Part shown: one piece after another, positions 23,367 through 34,951 of the stretch
Numbering within the stretch: position 1 is the stretch's first letter
How the letters are laid out: every line of letters starts with the position of its first letter
DNA from: Moniliella sp. 'wahieum'
Taxonomy: Eukaryota > Basidiomycota > Moniliellomycetes > Moniliellales > Moniliellaceae
Direction: 5' to 3'
Assembly: GCA_003971905.1 (NCBI GenBank)
Contig: RSEE01000008.1
Coordinates: 496,001 to 560,000, forward strand
Length of the DNA stretch: 64,000 bases
The notes under the pieces: generated by a model
What the model saw: only the letters and a program-made list of their open reading frames with translations
Told to the model about the DNA's origin: nothing
The model's database searches: none
Made by a program: the position numbers and the translations under genes

Positions 23367-26300
23367 TTACGCGTTATGCCGCGCACGACTCTGGTCCAAC
23401 ACCTGCTGCCGAAGACGAGATACATCGCTCCTTGTCTCCCCATCCGTCTCACCGATAGCAGGCATGCTTGGCTTGTCCATAATCTCCTCCGTCTCCCCAA
23501 GTGGATGCCGACGTGCCTGGTTCAACGGCTTGACGCCCAATCCCCTTGGTGCACTGACCCCACCGATCCCCTTTACGCTGCTCGGCCAGGCCCTGGCCGC
23601 ACTCTTGGATCCTCAGACGGGCAAGGACGTTTGGACCCGGCAAAAACGCGAACCTTATTCGAAGACGCACTCTTGGAGGGGGACAAGATGCGGCTGGGGC
23701 CCGAGGCATGTTCTTCCATTTCTCATTTCCTTCAGCGGCAGGGAGAGCAGCAAGACGTTGTCGCAACCCCTCGCGCTCAGCTTGGACCTTGGCAAGTTTG
23801 TTCTGTACCTTCTTGGTTGTCTTTTTGAGTTCTAGTACCCGATCATCGTACCCTTCGATCTCATTTGCTTGCTGCTCCACCAACGACGACAGCTCTGATA
23901 CTTGCTCTTGGAGATCTTGTTTGGTCGCGCGTCTGTCCAGGATGTGTTAGTTAGGACCAAGAATGGGTTAGAGATAACATACAATGCTCCAATTCGACCT
24001 GCAACTCAGTTGGTGCTACGCTGGCACTGATGCGCTCCTCCATCTCTGCGTTAGTGGCTTCCAGGTCCTTGATGACCTCAGCCCGCTGTTGCCGCTCTTT
24101 CTGCATTTGCTGCCTGAGCGAAGCGAGCTGTTCTTCGGCTTCACTGTGGGCGCTTGGGCCTCTGCCCACTTCTTTTCCGCAAGTTGCATCTTGCCCCGCA
24201 AGATTCCGATTCCAACACCACGGCGCCCTGGGCAACGTGCGTTTCAGCCAGTTCTGCTTCCACGGAACGCACCCTTTGCCAGAAGGGCGAGCTCCGCCAC
24301 CGCCTTGGCCCTTTCCGACTCAGTGCTGGCCTTCTGCTGGTCCAAATCGACGAGGCGAGCGCTCATTTTCTACACCGCGCGGAGAGAAGACCATTCTCTT
24401 CACGGAAAGACACGAGGACTTGTTGAATCTTCGCCTGCTCCTTACGAGCCCCAACCAGCTGGACTCGTTCTTCCTCCAATTTAGACACAGCTTCCCTTGC
24501 CTCATGCAGGTGAATTTTCACTCCCGCCTTGGTCTCGAGTAGTATACCCTTTCCCTTTGAACGGTCAGAAATGCGTTTTGGAGCTGCTCTTGGGACGCTT
24601 GTTGGTCAACGGTCTCGGCCCTTACTACCCTCAACAACGCAAGCGCATGGGCCCACCGTGTCTCCACTGCAGCCACATGCGCAGAGAGGTGAGCAGCTGC
24701 GAAAGAAGAGAATCCCGCTCAGTTTGGGCAGTTCGATGTTCCTCGTCCGTAGAGCGAGAACTTGCCTGAGCACGTGTCTGCTCAAGCTGTGCATCGAGCG
24801 CAGCCTTCGTCTTGGATATCGACCGCTCGGCCCTTGCCAGTTCTGCTGTAGGAGCATTTGCTCCTCTGCCGCCCGGGTTGCAAATGTGCTTTCCTCAAGA
24901 GCCCGTTCATTAGCCAAAGCAAGGGCCGCTGAAAGGGAGGCGTGCTTGGTCCTTCTGTGAGAGAAGGGAAACAAGGTACGCATTCTCCTCCCCAGCTGAG
25001 GAGGGAGGTTGTGTGCCAGACGCTCCGCCTCGGTTTGGGACGCTTGCATCAATTGTTGTGCCTGGGTATATGAGACGCGGCTCCCTTCCAATTCCGCTAG
25101 CGCTCTCTCCGTTTGAGCACGGGCCTGCTGAAGGGCCTGTGCATCAGCTTCGTGTGCTTGAAGCCACGCGTCCCTCGCTTGAAGAATTTCCGCACCTTTT
25201 TCTTCTCAGCATGGAGCTGTTCCCCTGTCTGTGCTTCAGCCTGGGCGAGTACTTTGCTCTTCTGACGGATGCTGCAAGCTCTTTGCGAAGCGCCTTGCTC
25301 TCTTGATATGCATCTCGAGCACGTGAATAGCGTCCTTCTCCACCCCCTGGAGGGAGGCGCGAGCAGTTTCGGCAAGGTCAAGCGCCGTATTAACCTCCTT
25401 GACTTCCGCTTCCAGCTTGGCAACACGTTCAACCAGCTGTCTTTTTCAGTTGTATGCCGTGAACACTCTTGCTCTTGCAATTGTGAATGCTCCTTGGCTT
25501 TGTGGAGTTCTTCTTGAACCGAGCTAACCTGTCTCGCACCGCACTCAGGGCAGCCTCAGCCTCTGCTATTCTTGTGCAAAGATGGGAGGCCTCTTGTTCC
25601 GCCACCTCGGCAGCAAAGCGGGCTTGATTCTTCCCTCTCCTGCTTACGCAGCGTTAGCTGGGCTCGCCCCAACTGCTCAGTCCGACGGACAAGCTTGTCC
25701 TCAAGTTGAGAAATGCGGAAGTTCTCCTTCTCCTCTTCCGACGAAGGGGTCTTCTCTACCTGGGAAGGAGCAGAAATATCCCTAAATGCTGTTGGGAGCG
25801 ACTCCGACTTTCGTGACCTTTGCACAGGCGAAGTGGCAGGTAGAAGGAGCGTTTCCTTCGTTCGGGGGAAGAGAAAGCAATTGAGAATGTTGTTCGAAAG
25901 CCTTCAAAGCCAAGGCACGGAGGTTTTCTTCTTGTTCCTTCGCTTGCTCCGCTATGTGACGCAGAAGCGCAGTCTTCTCTTCCCTCCGTTGGGCCTCCTC
26001 CACCTCTCTCAACCGCTCGTGCGACACCAAAGAACATCTGCTACTGCCCTGCTCTGCTTAAGACGGTCTTTTTCGCTCTTGGTGCTTCCAAGGCACGGGT
26101 AAGGGCTGCGACTTGGTTGTGCGGTAGATGCCATAGTGCGCGCTTCGTCTCGCTAAGCTGTAGCACCGCTCGCTCAGCTTCGGCATGGTTCGCCTTGGCC
26201 TCTGTGGCAGCCAAGGATCGGGACGACCGCTCGGCTTCAGCAGCATGAGAAACAGACAGCTCGACCAGGCGGAAATGGAATGCCTGTACAGCCTCGTCGG

Positions 26301-26709
26301 CCGCACAGACGACAGCTCTGATTGGCTCGTCAAGTGCGTCCTCGCCCCGAGCGGGAGAGGAGGGGGCAGCATTGGTGTCTAGACCCATGGAGAGGCTGGC
26401 GCCAAAGTCTGGGAAGAGTGAGGTGGGGCGCAGCACCGATTCGTCGGCCGCGTACTGCCCCCAATCGCTGCCGTGCATCGAGGACAGATGCGGGGCGAGC
26501 GCGTCAAGATCTGGGTATGTCCATCTAGCTGCCCTGTCGCCGTCTCCGTGTCCTGCTCCTGTTTTTTCCTGTGTTGTGGCTGATGAAACGAGGGAGGAGA
26601 GAGGGAAGGATGTTCTGCGGCCGCCCGGCTGAGAGCTTGGGCCAGACGGCGTAGTTGGCCTCGCTCCTAGACATGTTGCTAGTCGTGCTGGTGGACACCC
26701 ACAACCCAT
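23367..26709 (-). CDS. Long coiled-coil protein of unknown function
   Basis: I do not recognise the family. The N-terminal about 130 residues are Ser/Pro-rich and hold an acidic/aromatic stretch (WTYPDLDALAPHLSSMHGSD). From about 26300 down to 23700 nearly everything is heptad-like and rich in Ala, Glu, Gln, Arg and Leu, for example LREVEEAQRREEKTALLRHI, ISQLEDKLVRRTEQLGRAQL and DDRVLELKKTTKKVQNKLAK. It ends in SDVSRLRQQVLDQSRARHNA with the stop at 23367-23369. An intron at 23933-23982 has GTATGT, a CTAAC-type branch site and CAG. The start is uncertain: ATG at 26709 (MGCGCPPARL) or at 26674 (MSRSEAN) with a frameshift. At least ten frame changes break the gene. The layout suits a scaffold of the spindle pole, polarity site or Golgi, but nothing decides between them. 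Confidence 0.55.
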
Positions 26710-26793
26710 GGGAGCCACATTAAAAGTGCCGTTTTTAGTCAAGGTGTTTGTTGGAACACGGATGCATCACGTGGCCCAAATTGCCTGTTCAAT

Positions 26794-26805
26794 TTGAACG
26801 TTCAA
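26794..26805. promoter_or_regulatory. Perfect 12-bp palindrome TTGAACGTTCAA
   Basis: It lies 85 bp upstream of the coiled-coil gene's likely start, on the promoter side. Related copies occur upstream of other genes in the window (29561, 35427, 39050, 48832). A binding-site role is inference. Confidence 0.4.
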
Positions 26806-26994
26806 CATGCAATCTATGAGGATCTGGCCGATGCAGTTGAATACGGATCTGACGACTGGGGTTCCATCAGTTCTCTCTATTTGCCGCCTTCTTGTTGGGT
26901 TGAGGCGGTACCACGGATGCCAGCTCTATGCACAAGCAAAGTAAAGGGGAATGGGAAATTGATGGATCAGACTGTGGATTACGTCGCACAACGC

Positions 26995-29227
26995 TCAATT
27001 CTTCGTCTTTGCCGCGCGCACCTGCCTTCGGGTCTTGATGAGGCGAACGAGCGAGAGAGCAAGGGCACAGCCGCAGGGGCAAAGAGAGGGGTTGTAGATG
27101 GGCGTACTTGTGTTCGTCGGGGAAGTAGTAGAGCTGGGCAATCATAGAAGGGTGCAAGAAGTGCGGGTGTGAAAGGTAGGAGGCGTCCCATGCGTGGCGC
27201 AGCAGAGTTGTCGCAGTGTTGGTCGATAAGAGCGAGGGAGCAGCCATATGCAGTGCAGCAAGCGCCGCTTCAAAGTCAGCATGCACATGGCGGTCCACTC
27301 CCAGCGCCTCCATCTGTTGAATCAGACGGGTGGTGGAGCGCAGCGTATCCCGTGCAGCCCGTACATTTTCGTGGATCCGAGCAAGAGCGAGAAGATCGGG
27401 GGCAAAGCGTGGGCTGCTGCCGCCCTGACCAGGGGGATGCCCAACAGCTTACGAAGCTGCTTGTCCCATAGCAGCAGCGCATCGTCTAGCCGTTCGGGGC
27501 TCAAAGGTACAGCGTACCCAGTTTCTGGTTTTTGCTCCAGCACCACCCCGCCCCACTGGGGAATGACCCAGCTGTGCGATGGGCTCACGTCCCCATCCCC
27601 ACCGCGGACAAACAGGGGGCGGTGCCTTGGCGCAGGGACATAGTAAAGCATATGCAGCGTCTGTGGTTCTTCTTGTCTCTGTCCCGACCCTGGCGGTTCA
27701 GTCGTCTCCCGCCCATGGAGTGAAGGGTAACGGGAAGACTTCCTCCTAAGCTCCAGGCTCCGGCATTGACAAACGTTTGCAAATCAGCCGGCTCCACCAC
27801 TGAACGGTGGCGGTGTGATTGACGTCTTGCTCCTCCATAAACCACTGCAGCGCAAACGACCCATCGTCGGCGCCGGAGTCAGACCCAGACTCCTTTTGCT
27901 CAGAGCCCACCTCTTCTGTACTTGATGCGTCTGCAAGAGGTGGTGGCTCCTCGGGGGAGGAGGGGAGGTGAGCTTGGGACGAAGTGCCTCGGAGCTCTCG
28001 ACCTCCTTCACTGTCTCTGGAGAAACGTCATTGGGAGGAGGCAGGGATTCCGGAGATGCGGAAGCAATGGGAACCGCACGCTGAACTCGGACATATTCCT
28101 TGGCAGTCCAAGAAACCGTGTCGAGGGTAGGCTCAAAGGCAAGTGGAGCATGGAAGAGCATCTGTGTCGTCACCTGAAAATGGTGCAGCCCCAGCCGGGA
28201 AAGCGAGGCGAGGGTAGCTGCCAACCTGTCAGCCCCGTTGGTTTGCTGTAGTGTATGCTCTCCTTCGAGCACAGCAGGTGTGCGAGGATCAGCCTGTTCC
28301 CGGGCCAGCGACTGCTCCAGTGCGCTGGCCAAAGACCAAGAGGTGTATTGGTGCGAGTCGATCTCATCTCTTGCCGTGGGGGAGTTCCAAGGGGAATCAG
28401 TTGTATTGTCAGGGGTTGCAGCGACATCGAGATCGAGATCGGAATCAGTTGGAAGGAAGGTAGTGTCCTCCTGCACGAGGCTGAACACAATCTCGACTGA
28501 GCGCATGTACTGGATCGCCTTGCTCGAGGCTTCTCCCGCCGGATCCGACTGACACACTCCCCCAGTGTGAGAAAGGCATGAGATGGGGAACAATTCCAGG
28601 AAGCCGGCAGCAATGTTGGACCCGGCGTTGGGTGCAGCCACATCCACACTCAGGGGGGAGAACAGCCGACAACTCGGCCGCCGCCGGCTGGGAGGTGCTT
28701 TGTGAATCAACCACGCCGATGCGGTAGTCTAGCACATACCCATTGTGAGGTCCTTCCCAATCCGTTTCGTTCGAGCCGGAGAGGGAGTGAGTCAAGGCTT
28801 GAAGAGGAGTGGGGTACTCGTCTGTCTGAGGCGGGGACCACATCAAAGCGAATGCAGGCTGCAGCGCCACCATCGCCGCCGGACAATCGGTCGGACTGGT
28901 AGCCTGGCTAGCAGCGTGGCGGAGGACATCCTGGGTGTCTTGGGCAACAGCGACCCAATCCAATGTGTGTCCTCCATGGGGAACGAGGCGAATGCGGATC
29001 GGAAAGAGGGCAAGACAGTCTGGGGTGTCGGCGGGATCGGCATCGATGATGGTGTCGGCGGGCAATGCGCGGCGCTCGATGGCAGTGGTGTGCCACCAGG
29101 CGGGCAAGCAGGCGGCGGCAAGCAGCAGCACACTGCACAGGATAGCGCTGCGTACGCCCAGGCCCTGGAACGCATCAAGGCGCTTGCTAGGGCGCCGAAG
29201 CGCGGCAGCCAGCGACGCAGCCGTCAT
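26995..29227 (-). CDS. GPI17: GPI transamidase subunit PIG-S (Gpi17)
   Basis: PIG-S is an ER membrane subunit of the transamidase that attaches GPI anchors to proteins. The N-terminal helix RSAILCSVLLLAAACLPAWW runs into the expected HTTAIERRALP. Later motifs match the family: DLQTFVNAGAWSLGG, SWVIPQWGGVVL, FLHPSMIAQLYYFPDEHKYA and the C-terminal helix-plus-basic tail ALALSLVRLIKTRRQVRAAK. The lumenal middle part carries extra acidic and Pro-rich stretches. The ATG at 29227 is the only good start before the first helix. Frame changes near 28640, 27850-27950, 27660, 27330 and 27060 interrupt it. It is divergent from the PGAP1-type gene at 29676, with 448 bp between the two ATGs. Confidence 0.85.
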
Positions 29228-29675
29228 CGCAGCGCAGCCGGTTCGAGATGGGGGGAGAGGTGGGGGAAGGGAAATGGGAGGCGGGCGCGCCAGCTTCCGG
29301 CGGCAAGTCCAGGCTCAGTCTCGGGCTCAAGGCTCAACTTGAGCTGGTCGCCCTGATCACGGGCGTGGTTAGCTGGAGCTCAGCCTCGACTTGAAGTTGA
29401 AGGTTGAAGCTTCAAGGCCCAAGCTAGCCAAACGCTCGCGCTGCTCCCGCCTTCCTGGACGCCGGGCGGGGTGTGTTCCACCCGTCAATGTTGCAACTGT
29501 TCAATTGAAACGCACTCTTCGTGCGATGATCCGACGACGAGCGACTACCGACGACAGTCCTGAACGTTCAATTGAATGCATGTGGACCTCCCGCTAGCAG
29601 CAGCGCAACAGCAACACCACAGCAGCAGCCGTGTGGACACCACCTCCGTCGCCACAGCCACCACCGCCTGTCGCG
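29228..29675. promoter_or_regulatory. Shared divergent promoter region of PIG-S and PGAP1 genes
   Basis: The two start codons are 448 bp apart and point outward. The region holds TGTTCAATTGAAAC at about 29498-29511, the perfect palindrome TGAACGTTCA at 29561-29570 followed by ATTGAA, and GAAGTTGAAGGTTGAAGCTT near 29392-29411. No TATA box stands out. Co-regulation of two GPI genes is plausible but not shown. Confidence 0.45.
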
Positions 29676-32600
29676 ATGGACTGGGCCGCTGGCGCGTGGG
29701 TCCGCTTGACGCGCACCAGGCTCAATGTACTTCTGGCCACCGCCGCGCTCTCTATCGCGCTGTGGTGGGTGTGGGTGTGGCGGAGCTACCCAACCGGCTG
29801 GGGGCGACGCAGGCGTGCGAGATGAGCCGCATGTGGCCGGCCTACGCGGACTATACGCCGCGGATGGTCTCGCCCTCGGGCCTGGCGGCATCTGTACCAG
29901 GACGGTCCGGGAAATACCGCCTGCTGCTCTACCGTGAAGGCTACCTTCAGCCCCATCCAGATGCCTTCCCGCCCTCGGGCCAGCCTGCTCTCTTCGTCCC
30001 GGGCAACGCTGGCAGCTACGGCCAAGTACGCAGTGTGGCTTCCAGCGCAGCGTACCAGTACTGGTCCCATGACTACGTCGCAGATCCTTCTGCCTTTGAT
30101 GGCAGCCCTCGGCCCGAGTGGAGCAACCTGACTGCCCGCGGCATCGATTGGTGGACCATCGACTTTAACGAGGACTTTTCTGCCCTCCATGGTGACACCC
30201 TTGTTGAACAGGCCGTCTTTGTTAATGAGGCGATCACCTACCTCCAATCCCTTTACCCAGGCGACCACGTCCGTGTGCCTCTTCTGGCCCACTCCATGGG
30301 TGGAATCGTATCCCGCCTGGCCATGGCTCTCCCCGAGCACCCCCCACGCAGCGTCGACACGCTCGTGACCCTTTCCACCCCTCATGCCTATCCTGTTTTG
30401 GCTTTTGATGGAGGGATTGCAAGTGTCTACCGCCTCATCAATGCTGCGCCCGCCTTGCCCGACCCACCCTGCTGGTCAGCATTGCGGGTGGTGCGTTGGA
30501 TGTTCAAGTTTCCCCTGACGCTGCCAATATCGCCGTCCCCCGTCTGGAAGGGGGAAAACATTACCATCTCTAGCAATGCTGTGCCAGGAACGTGGTGCAG
30601 CGTCGACCACTTGGCCATCATGTGGTGCCACCAACTGCGTACCCGCGTCGCTACCGGTTTTCTGCAGTCGGCATTGCCCGGATACAGTAGCCAGCGGAAG
30701 GCCATGTGGCTCAAGGCCCTGGGAGTGGTCAATTATCAAGTCCCCTTCCTCCCGGCTGGCGAAGATGTCGAGATTGAAGCAGTGATAAACGAAATCTCGC
30801 TCGATTATGAGAATCCTGGTTCATCGCTGAGTCTGGTAACCAACAGAGCGCCCGCTACGGTCTTCCAGGTTAGGCTGTGCCACCAGCCTGTGGGTGGGCC
30901 GTGCTATCTTCTTCCACCTGAGCGCTGGAGACTTATGCCGCCATCTTCCGAGTACGCTTTGGATTTCCCTGATCCCAGCGTGACATATGGTACTCAAGGT
31001 CAGGGGCTGTGGCACGCGTTACTCTCGGTCGGTGCGTTGCGCGCATTGGGGATCCAGCAAATCTATGTTGAGCGGTTGGACCCGGACATTGCTGCATTCA
31101 TGGAGCCCACGTTTGCTCCGCCTCCTACTTTGGCCTCCGAGATCGCCGTGTCCACCATGGGGTCTTACACTCGAGTTCTTCTGCCCGAGGTGGACTCAAG
31201 CTTAAAAGTGTTCGAGCTTGAGGTCGATATTCCTCCTCGCCATTGCTTGCCCCCCACACGTTCAAGATTGGTTTCCATCCTTTGATTCGAGTCAGCAGCC
31301 AAAGCAGTTTGGATGAGGTATGGTCCCCTTCTCTCGATATGGGTGGCACCAATCGGCTTACGGTTGCGCTCACTGGCAGCGCACCGCTCTCACCCCCGCT
31401 CGACCCTTCGCAACGAGGAGCACTTGTCGAGTTGTGGATGGACAAAAAGCCCATGTCAGGTCTGGCAGCCGAATGCGACCGAGCACCTGTGCGCATTCGA
31501 GCCAAACGCCAATGGATCGCTTCGGCAGGGCGGGTGTTTATGCACGTACGCACCGCGTGGTTATTGTTCCGATCATCCAGCTTGCCTTCGTCTTGATTTT
31601 GGCCAAAATATCCCCATCTGGTATGTCAACCTGCCTTCTTGACCTGTTCCTTTTCTCTGACTCTTCCTTCTCCAGCCGGCACCACCACCCTCATTTTTCA
31701 ATCGCTTTTAGCATCAGGGGTTGCCTCGGCAGCTGTCCTTATCGCGTGCGACTTACTCGCCTCTGTCCTCCCTGCTTGGTCGGTCTACCCTTTCTTTAGC
31801 ACAGGCACCTTGGGGCTAAGCCTGACGTTTTCAGGGTTAAGTCTACCGGAACGAGTCGGGACTATACTCCTGGTCGTGCTGACGGGCCTGGCACTGACCC
31901 TCGCTGGTACGGGGATTTTAGGCATTCTTGTCACACTGTTCCGGCTAGGTGCTAAATGTCTACCCGCCCATACTCTCACCAGCGGGCCAAGTGCTGGCTC
32001 CCCAGCTCAAGCTCTTGGGGGTGGACGGTTTTGGCGTACGCTGCCCAGCGTAGTGATTGCACTTGCTGTGGGCTTGTTCGTTCCCCATCAGGTGGTGATT
32101 GTCGTCCTGCTGCTGATCCAGCTTGCCCTTGTCTCCGTCTTGCCCAATCGTGGGCCGAACAGCCGAGCTGACGCTTTGTTGCTCTATGTCCTCTTTTGGC
32201 TCATTCCTCTACGGGGCCCCGGGCTGTTTGTCTGGGTGCGCAACATGATCTTTGGTTGGTCGTCACCGGCCGGCATCAAACTTACCTCAATCCCTGGGCT
32301 GAGCGAGGCAAGCGGGGACCACAACCCGTTCTTTGTCCTCCCCTTTTTCGCCCTGGTTCAACGGAGTGTGTCCCAGTCCTTCCGTCCCATGTCTGTAACA
32401 CCACCAAATGGGCCTGGTCGGTTCCCTTACCTTGAACTCGCTGCCCTTCTTGTCGCGATCATTGTGGTTGCTGCCTTGGCGCCGTACAAGACCTACTTGT
32501 GCTTTGACGTGGTGTGCTTCCTCGCTGCGGCTTACTGGGCCACGACAGCGCACTGGCGACCGGCACCCAACGCTCGTCCCGACGTGGTGGAAGGCTACAC

Positions 32601-33435
32601 TTTCTCTCCGGATCAGCGCATTGAGCTGGGACCTCTCCTTCCCAGCCAAGTATCTGCCGCTTCTTCCCTGCCTGCCGAGTTGATCCCGCCGGATCTCGAG
32701 AGTGCAGGTAAGGGTGCGAGCAACGTCGAACGCATCGTCGAGACGGACAAAAAGGAGAAGCCTGACGGGCCCGAACATCTCATGGAAGGAGCCAGGGAGG
32801 AAGCGTCGGTGCCGCCCACACCTCATTCTCCCCCTCCCAGTCCACCCGTCCAGCTGGATCGTGCGATCAAGGCGTACCTGGACGAGGTAGATGTATACGA
32901 AGCGGCACGGGAACGAGCCCAGGCCGCTCTCGCAGGGGGCTTCATGTCACTTGCCAAGGCTCGGATGGAGGTACCAGCAGCCGGGCTGGGCGCACGAATC
33001 GGCAAGGATGGGTTGGATGCGCGCGTCCGGACGGCCAGCTTGCTCGTGCGAGTAGAGCAAGAACCTGATGGCCCCATTCGCTGGCGACTGGTCAAGCCCC
33101 CACCCCCTCCTCCACCCGAACCTTCACCCGAACCCGAATCCGAATCCAAAGGAGAGGGGAACAAGGCAGAGAACGCGCCTCCAAAAAAGACGCTTCGCCC
33201 GGTTGACCCTCTTTACCAGTTTGCTGCCCTACCTCCTCCGGCGCTGAGAAGGGCCCAAACGCAGTTCCGCGAGGCCTTGCTCGCCCTGGTAGGGCCTTTG
33301 GAATCTACGGCCTCTCCAGGATCTGACAAGGCCCACACCCATGGGGAAAACGCGCCCAAGCCTAGTATGGCTGAAAGCATTGCTGCGCTCAGTGGGCTGG
33401 CTGACCGCGTCCAAACCGCTCAAACGGAGCTATAA
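29676..33435 (+). CDS. BST1: GPI inositol-deacylase PGAP1/BST1, with in-frame VMA22-like C-terminal extension
   Basis: PGAP1/Bst1 removes the inositol acyl chain from GPI anchors in the ER and so permits export. The N-terminal signal anchor is LNVLLATAALSIALWWVWVW. The lumenal lipase domain has ACEMSRMWPAY, FVPGNAGSYGQVRS, IDFNEDFSALHGDTLVEQA and the nucleophile elbow LLAHSMGGIVSR, with Ser as the likely catalytic residue. A C-terminal block of hydrophobic helices spans about 31680-32560. One intron is clear: 31621-31675 (GTATGT...CAG). Frame changes near 29805, 31250 and 31545 look like single-base errors. After the last helix (about 32560) the frame stays open for a further 290 residues that look like a separate protein; see the 32782-33435 entry. 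The ordinary family ends near the last helix. Confidence 0.87.
32782..33435 (+). other. VMA22/CCDC115-like V-ATPase assembly factor region, in frame with PGAP1
   Basis: VMA22 (CCDC115 in animals) is a peripheral ER factor for assembly of the V-ATPase Vo sector. This region shows a helix LDRAIKAYLDEVDVYEAARE, then ALAGGFMSLAKARME (family: 'L..GF.SLA.AR'). The C-terminal signature DPLYQFAALPPPALRRAQTQ continues in FREAL (family: 'DP..WFG.L.P..LR.AQ..F'), and a final coiled coil follows. A Met codon at 32782 could start an independent gene. No stop codon separates it from PGAP1, so it is either a true fusion or two genes merged by a lost stop or splice signal. The domain call is from pattern memory. 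Confidence 0.62.
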
Positions 33436-33663
33436 CCCCCGCCCATCTGCAAAAAAGACTGTGCCTGGATCCCTCGTGACATGGATGCAATTATCGTCAG
33501 GTCTGTACGATCCATGTGCGATTGGCATGGCCAGGGGGCGTGTTGTCCAAAGAACATGTACGTTGGAGCCGGTATCGAAACAAGGTAGATGATTATAGAT
33601 CAATCCTTGAAAATTACTTCGGCGGACGAGGAGAAAATAGAAGCGTTCGCGTCACTCGTCCTT

Positions 33664-34951
33664 TCACTCGTCCTTACTCTTCGCCTCATCGTTGGTCGCC
33701 GTCTGCGACGCCACTTCGCGCAACCAAAGGTAGTTGCTGAAGAGCCAGCCAGGACCAAAGAAGACGAAATGGGGAGCGGAGAGAATCCACTGAGGCAAGA
33801 CCGGGTCAGCATTCGGTCCCTGTAGCAGGAAGAAGGAATACGGCGACTTACGTCTTCAAGCACGCGACGTCGCGGGTGGATTTGAACAATTTTGGTTTGT
33901 TCGACTTGCAGATCGTCGGCATACGCGTCAATCAACACCACCCAGTACTCGGCCGACGCGATCGCCAGCGTATCAAACAAAAGCAGCCATTCTCCATCAC
34001 TGCTCATACCACCCTTTTTGACCAGAGCATAAACGGCGCCCAGATAGTCCCGCGGGGACGAAACCAGCGTGGCACAGTCAAACAGAGCGTCACGGCCATC
34101 AAACAAGGTGAAGAGAAGTGTCTTTCCTTCGCGCCACATTAGCCACATGGAAAACATGCAGCCCAAGTAGGACATAATGCTGTTGTTCCAATACAGGTCG
34201 ATGATCGCCGAATGGTTCTTCTTGTTGCCAGGCGTGGCTTTAAAGAGCTTGGCGACCACAGGCGCCAAAACCAGAGGGAGGAAAAACAGAGGCGAAAACT
34301 GAAAAGCGACATTGGTCCACACCCACTGAGGGTGGTCCACCCCCAGGAACGTAGTCAACATACCTACTCCCCCAAAGGCGGCAGAGGCAATTTGCAAAAA
34401 CACAATGGCCAACGCCGGCGCGGGCGCGTACGAGGCACAAAGGCAGGGGAGCGGGCCTGGCGAAGGCGGTACCAAGCGTACCACGGGATGTAGAGGATGT
34501 TGAGTGCAGCACCCATCATGATAACCTGCCCCATCGACAGAATCAAGACGAACCACGAGACCAACAGGACCGTACAGCTCGGCTCCCGCAGCGCTTCCAC
34601 AAACATGCTGGACACCATGGGCGTGGCTGCCATGCCGAGGTACACCACTCCCCGCGACCAAAGCGGGTGGCAAGCATGTGCTTGAAGAATAAGACGAGCA
34701 CCCAGAAGAAATTTACGGCTGTGTCCCATGCGGTAGCAAGAGGGGCGGCAGGCGAGCCAGGGTCAAAGAAGGAGGCAAATGTGCCCTTGGAAGGAGACAG
34801 GCCCAGCTGCCGCTTGACATGGACGGGGCCTTTGCGGAGGCTGTGTTGCATCTCGCCAAAGGGGCCGTGATTTGCCGCCACAAAGACGGCGACGCCCACC
34901 GCGATGCCAAGCAAGGCGGGTAACAACGCCTCTGACTTGGCCGGGCATGAG
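33664..34951 (-). CDS. Multipass membrane protein of unknown function
   Basis: I do not recognise the family. It is about 420 residues with some eight hydrophobic segments, for example LLPALLGIAVGVAVFVAANH, WDTAVNFFWVLVLFFKH, VLLVSWFVLILSMGQVIMMG, VFLQIASAAFGGVGMLT and FSPLFFLPLVLAPVVAKLF. A polar stretch, AEYWVVLIDAYADDLQVEQT, precedes the last segments, and the end is HFVFFGPGWLFSNYLWLREV with a short charged tail. An apparent intron at 33820-33851 is only 32 nt (GTAAGT...CTACAG); splicing it restores the frame into the C-terminus. The start is uncertain, because the best N-terminal frame lacks an ATG and ATG at 34951 needs a frameshift. It is convergent with the PGAP1 gene. Confidence 0.5.
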
